From positions 186,001 to 250,000 of the forward strand of contig JAKJXP020000036.1 of NCBI GenBank assembly GCA_022225965.2: a stretch of 64,000 nucleotides of DNA, in the 5' to 3' direction. The notes beneath the pieces are model-generated. The model saw only the letters and a list, made by a program, of their open reading frames with translations, did not search any database and had not been told where the DNA came from. Of this stretch, positions 59,531-64,000 are shown piece after piece. The position numbers and the translations under genes are program-made. Position 1 is the stretch's first letter. Each line of letters begins with the position of its first letter. The stretch is from Diatrype stigma. Its lineage: Eukaryota; Ascomycota; Sordariomycetes; Xylariales; Diatrypaceae.

Positions 59531-60465
59531 ATGCCGGTAAGTAACTGTCGACCCTCGCCAATTCCGCATACCTATGTACTTGGATGCATGCCTGCGTGCA
59601 TCTTGCTCGATGTGCCGAATGGCATCCCGAGGCTACCTGTCCAGATAATATCAGATACCAGGCGATTTTGATCGTATCTGCCGAACCTACTACATATACT
59701 GACCGCATGCTCGCTCCTCTCCCGCCCCCATCCATCCAGGCCTACAACTCCATGTTCAACGCGGACCCCAACGTGCCGCGGCTGGTGGGCAACGTGCCGC
59801 TGCTGCCGCTGCGGACGAAGACGCGGGGCCCGGCGTATACGCTGCCCCAGCCCAGCCCGCCCCTGCCCGCGGGCGAGTCGCCCGACCCGGACTCGGAGTC
59901 GTACGACATCCTCGACGAGGTGCTGCTGCTGTTCCGCGCCAACACGCTGTTCCGCAACTTCGAGATCCAGGGCCCCGCCGACCGCCTGCTCATCTACGGC
60001 ATCCTCTTCGTCAGCGAGTGCCTGACCAAGATCCGCCCCAACCACGGCGTCCGCGACGCCACCAAGGAGGTCCTCAACACCGCCCTCGACCTCAACTTCG
60101 CCATCCCCGGCGACGCGGGCTTCCCCCTCAACCAGGTGAGCTACCCCCCGCTCGCTTGCTAGCCGGCTGGCTGGCTTTCCATTGTGCTACGTTTTTCTGG
60201 GAATGAAGAAAAAGGATGAAGATGTATACCCGAGTTGTTGGATGAAAAAAGACCTTGAACTGATCGTGGATGGTGATCATTGTAGATGTACGAGCCCCCG
60301 AGAGATAGACAGGACGCGGAACAGCTACGACAATACCTGTCCCAGGTGCGACAAGAGCTCTCCAGTCGGTTACTAGCGAGGGTCTACGAAGAAGGCGGTG
60401 ACGGAAAGCCGAGCAAGTGGTGGTTGAGCTTTACCAAGAGGAAGTTCATGGGCAAGTCGCTGTGA
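59531..60465 (+). CDS. ARPC3: Arp2/3 complex subunit 3 (ARPC3, p21-Arc)
   Basis: Three exons: 59531-59536 (only ATG CCG), 59740-60135 and 60286-60465, with introns of 203 and 150 nt. Phase 0 at every junction; 193 aa, the usual length. The protein starts MPAYNSMF and continues with NVPLLPLRTKTRGPA, YDILDEVLLLFRANTLFRNF and GPADRLLIYGILFVSECL. It ends with EPPRDRQDAEQLRQYLSQ and the basic tail WWLSFTKRKFMGKSL, diagnostic of ARPC3 (PF04062). As part of the Arp2/3 complex it supports branched-actin nucleation at endocytic patches and hyphal tips. The six-base first exon is easy to miss: automated calls would start at a later Met in exon 2 or inside intron 1. Confidence 0.95.
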
Positions 60466-60918
60466 AAAGGGGCGAGAAGCAACCGATAAACCCCTCGGTG
60501 TGTTGCCCGTGCAGCCTACGGGGAAGATAAAAAGACAGCCAACCCAACCCAACCACCCGCAAAGCCCGGAAGTCTAGGAGTGATCGGACTTCAAAGAAGA
60601 GAAAGACGCGGGCTTTCGAGCTCACGACGGGTGCACGAGAAAATGACGATTTACCGAAGTTCATATTGCAAGGCCAAAGCCTGAAACAATGCCATAGTTA
60701 ATACTACCTTGTGATCAGAAGCAATGCGAACGAACCCCGTCCCGTACATAGTAGCTTGAAAGCTCCTTCAAAACGCCTTTGTATGCAGTGTATATGTGTG
60801 CCCCATGTACAGGCCTTCTAGTATCCTCTTGCCTCTATTCATCCCTGGTATGCAGTCGTCGACCAACACACATAGTAAGCCGATGATCGAATTGTCACCC
60901 TCACCTCTTACCCATGTG
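60466..60918. other. Convergent intergenic region
   Basis: 453 bases between the 3' ends of ARPC3 and TRM6; presumably the two 3' UTRs. No gene seen. Confidence 0.5.
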
Positions 60919-63039
60919 TCATGTCTCAACCCCAGTCCCAGCATCGCCCTCCGCCTCCACCTTCCTCTTCTTCGCCTTCGGCCTCGCCTTCCCCCTCGCC
61001 TCGACCTTCCCCTCGGCCGGCTTGACGCGCCACGCCGTGAACACGTAACCCTCGGGCCCGCCGCGGCTCGTCATGAGGGGGTGGGTGCGGCCGGGGAGGA
61101 CCTGCCAGCGGCGCACGCGGCTGGTCTGGATGGCGGCGCCGAGCAGCAGCGACGGGTTGAGCGGGAACTCGTCGGACCCGGGCCAGGCGGCGCGCTCCCT
61201 GTCCGGGACGACCTTTTCCTTCCTCTCTCCATTGTTTTCCCCCTCCCCTTCTGCCTCTGCCGCCACTTTAACCTCCACCTCGGCCAGCGGCGGCGGATCT
61301 GCCGCCCACGCGGCCCTCCGCGCGATGCTGTAGCAGTCGGCGAGGGCGGCGAGCGGCTCGACGGTCTGCGAGTAGACGGCGACGGGGGCGCCGCCGCGGA
61401 GCAGGGGGACGGCGTGGCGCAGCACGGAAATGGGATCCATGCCGGCGGCAGCGGCGACGACGAGGCCGGCGAAGCCGCCCGCGCGGGCGGCGTCGACGGC
61501 GTGGCGCACGCGCGCCCAGCGCCGCCGCTTCCGGTGGTACGTGCCGCGGCGGTTGGCCTTCCAGGAGCGCAGCTCCTCCGGGGTAGCCTCGGGCGGGGGG
61601 AGGGCCGCGTACGCGCTGTCGCTGGAGGGCTCTAGCAGCTGCAGCCACGAGACGGAGGTCAGGTGGCGCGACAGGGGGTGGGAGAGCGGCGGGGACGGGT
61701 TCGTGTGGTCGAACCCGAAGTAGCGCAGGTAGCTGAGGTTCGGCTGCGAGTTGGCGTGTAGGAGCGTTAGCGTGTTCGTGCGCGCGTACGGAACGTGCAT
61801 GTCGTCGTGCCGGTGGTGATGATGGTGGTGGTGCCCGCGTTTGCTTCCCGCTGGCCGTTTCTTGTTTGGGGAATGGTCTTGGTTGCCGGTTGGCTTGATG
61901 ATCTCGGCTTGTTCGCCGCTCTCTTGTGGCTCTAATTGTTTGGGTCCCTCTCGATCCGCTTGTGGTGCTTGTAAGCCTTCCGCATCCTCCTTTGTATTTG
62001 CTTCGCTTTGGCTGACAGCAGGTGCTTTCCTTTTTGCTTGTGGGGAGACCGGTCGCTGGTTTTCACTTTCTACACCATCTTCCGTCTCGTCTGGGTACAG
62101 TACACCCATCCTCTCGGCCAAGGCGGCCACCAAGAGACCGCCGGTATCATCTACGACGAGCCACCGTCCCGACTCTGAATCAGGTTCCGTCTTGATGTCC
62201 TCGTCATTATTGGGATTTTCTTGATCCCGAGCCGGCTCGTCATTCTCGCACCGGTCCTTGCCGCCGAAATGCACGTTGGCCCAGCAGCCCAGCAGCGCGA
62301 CCATCTCCTCCCGCATGTCGAGGATCTTGGACGAGTCCTTCTCCTCCAGCAGCCAATTGCCCAGCATCGGCACGTCGAGCGGCAGCACGCAGAATCGGCG
62401 GATGTACTTGCGCGTCTTCAGCAGCTTGTACTTGGCGAGCGCGTACTGGGTCTTCTGGTCCAGTGCGGTGTGCGACAGCATCAGCTTGGCGATCAGGTCC
62501 TTGCCCGCATCTGTGCCATCTTTCTTCAGCTGCTCGATCTCCTCCATGCCGAGCGTCTGGCGCGCCGAGACGTCCAGCTGCGCGCGGTCCGTCTTCGCAA
62601 CTACGACGCCCGAGTCGGGGTCGACTAGGGAGTACTCGACACCCGTCGGCGTGGCTGTGTCGGCATCTTCGTCTTCGGGGGCTGGCGTGGAAGTCCCTGC
62701 CGTGTTGGACGAGCTAGTCGAGGACAAGATGTCGCTGTAAAGTTCGGACGCTGGCACAATACGCAGCCGGTTGAAGCTCTCGTCGTCTTTCCTGTCCAGA
62801 AGTTCGTATGTAAGGTGGTACGGCCGCTGGATGATTAGGTTGCTCGGAAAAGAACCGTATTTCCCTAATGATACAGTCCTAAGTTCTATTAGCTACTTGT
62901 GTAGTAAAGTGCCTCGTAGAGCGCGGCGACCTATGAGACTTGGGGGGACGAACGTATTAGGCACAACCTGCAGTGTTTTTGTATCTCCTGAGGGCAGCTT
63001 CAGGGCCACCCAGGCATTGGGTTGGACTAATGAGTGCAT
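60919..63039 (-). CDS. TRM6: tRNA m1A58 methyltransferase non-catalytic subunit TRM6/GCD10
   Basis: Two exons: 62954-63039 and 60919-62878; 681 aa. Exon 1 starts MHSLVQPNAWVALKLPSGD and joins exon 2 in phase to give VPNTTVSLGKYGSFPSNLII, the expected N-terminus. The body has YELLDRKDDESFNRLRIVP, the core LAKYKLLKTRKYIRRFCVLP, ILDMREEMVALL and DDTGGLLVAALAERMGVLYP, as in Gcd10 (PF04189). The C-terminal half holds TLTLLHANSQPNLSYLRYFG and a degenerate Rossmann-like part. With TRM61 it forms the nuclear enzyme that methylates A58 of tRNAs, including initiator tRNA-Met. A low-complexity insert (about residues 235-375) includes a run of seven His. The intron donor is the non-consensus GTTCGT. Confidence 0.92.
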
Positions 63040-63413
63040 TTCGTGTAGGCCCCAATCTCGGTCTCACGTTTCAGGTCGCAGGTTGCAAAGTCGCGACTTT
63101 CAATGCATACTTGACGTCAGTTATGAAGAAGACGTGATGATGCTGGCAGTATCAAGCAATTGAATTTTCTGGATTTTTTGTCGGGAGGTGACCCCACTAT
63201 AGTTAGAACTTAGCTCCAAATTTGGTGCCCCAGCTCTAGCAGTCTTAGGTGGTGTCTTGGGTGCTTGGGCGCTTCCTCACGACCCCATCACCCACTAAAG
63301 CCCGCTGCGGGGTGCAGTGTAGGACGAGGTGGGGCATCCAGGCACTCAGGTAGCCGTCTGCAGCTTGTCTAGTGACGTACCTATAAGGGATCAAACCCCC
63401 TATTCAAGATTCA
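63040..63413. other. Upstream region of TRM6 and the right-edge gene
   Basis: About 370 bases between divergent starts (63039 and a possible 63414). No specific site recognised. Confidence 0.35.
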
Positions 63414-64000
63414 ATGTGGACTTGTACTGACTCACTGGCTGATTGGTTACACACAAGAAGCTGGAGGTGGTATAAGGCAGACCGCATCGCACAAGCCGCA
63501 CAAGCCTTTCGGCTATGGAACGGACTGTTGCGAATAAACCCCGACGTGGCATACTACGAGGACAGTGACCCTAGCCCGGCCTTACCCAGCCCTTCATGAG
63601 GAGCTGCTCTGTTGGTTAGAGTCGAGCATCGTGAAGATGCCCTGGAGCGAGTACCTCCGCGACTACGAATACTTTATTGCTTGGACACAGAACCTTCTCT
63701 GGCCTCGGGTCCAGTGGTATCTCTCCAACCCTGCCTCCTAATTCGCAATTGGCAGTGAAAGCAGCACGGCGCCAACTCCCACTTCCAATGCGGTCAGGGC
63801 CTTGTTCCCGCGATGTACGAGGGCCACCGCCCTAGATTCTTCACTAAATACCCGCTTGTTCAGGTCGGCCAAGTGAATCCTAACCCGTTCACGCCGTGGG
63901 TACACAAGGGCGACATGTTTAAGAGCCTCGAATGGGACCTGACCATGACGCAAGATCGTGCAATCAATAGGATAGGGCGCGTGGAAGAGCAGATGGTTGC
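63414..64000 (+). CDS. Partial gene at the right edge, structure uncertain
   Basis: Three stretches look coding but lie in different frames. 63414 onward opens MWTCTDSLADW and reaches INPDVAYYEDSD. About 63566-63740 gives LHEELLCWLESSIVKMPWSE and ends with a tryptophan-rich segment (WTQNLLWPRVQWYLSNPAS). About 63760-64000 gives GQGLVPAMYEGHRPRFFTKY, then FTPWVHKGDMFKSLEWDL, and runs off the window. The second and third can be joined by an intron starting GTCCAG near 63707 with a CCTAAT branch point. No legal intron joins the first and second, so a frameshift or a different start is likely. Family not recognised. Confidence 0.4.

Noticed and set aside
51082..62740. Large plus-strand open frames at 51082-51648, 60796-61635 and 62221-62740
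   Set aside because: Antisense shadows of the pectate lyase and TRM6 exons.
63601..63670. tRNA-like box A (GCTCTGTTGGTTAGAG)
   Set aside because: No matching box B (GGTTCGANNCC) at the right distance and no cloverleaf; it falls inside a coding-like segment.

Overview
The window is nuclear DNA of a filamentous ascomycete (Pezizomycotina, most likely a Sordariomycete). The genes are interrupted by short GT-AG introns (mostly 42-100 nt) with CTAAC/CTAAT-like branch points. Coding exons are GC3-rich. The protein set is typical of such fungi: PalA/Rim20, a PTH11-type seven-helix receptor, 2EXR proteins, a secreted pectate lyase and a small cysteine-rich secreted protein. A block of about 4.2 kb shows the TpA-rich, CpA/TpG-poor signature of repeat-induced point mutation (RIP). 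No bacterial operons, rRNA, convincing tRNA or CRISPR array was seen.

Layout. 0-16.9 kb: an NRDE/TANGO2-family gene, an F-box-like gene, a cysteine-rich secreted protein, a 4.8 kb gene-poor stretch, a C2H2 transcription factor, a small basic orphan protein and an alpha/beta hydrolase. 16.9-21.2 kb: a RIP-ravaged retroelement. Its minus strand still carries reverse transcriptase and RNase H motifs in a single frame, of the kind found in DIRS-like (tyrosine-recombinase) elements. An orphan gene fragment abuts its right edge. 22.2-26.4 kb: a divergent pair, a short-chain dehydrogenase (-) and a PTH11-like receptor (+). 26.5-26.8 kb: a MITE with 31-bp terminal inverted repeats whose centre resembles the left end of the RIP element. 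27.7-32.8 kb: an ankyrin-repeat protein followed by two tandem 2EXR paralogues. 34.3-40.9 kb: palA/RIM20 (ambient-pH signalling) and a GT31-like Golgi glycosyltransferase. 40.9-51.1 kb: a gene-poor stretch with minisatellites. 51.1-55.2 kb: a PL3 pectate lyase and an O-methyltransferase. 56.9-63.0 kb: a conserved fungal protein of unknown function, ARPC3 (actin nucleation) and TRM6/GCD10 (tRNA m1A58 methylation). The right edge holds an incomplete gene.

The genes do not form one pathway. Housekeeping genes (palA, ARPC3, TRM6, GT31) alternate with accessory genes (receptor, secreted protein, pectate lyase, O-methyltransferase, 2EXR, ankyrin), and mobile-element debris lies among the accessory genes. 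Exon boundaries below were placed by eye from splice motifs, phase and family resemblance. The F-box-like gene, the pectate lyase 5' end and the right-edge gene have unresolved frame problems. No database search was run.
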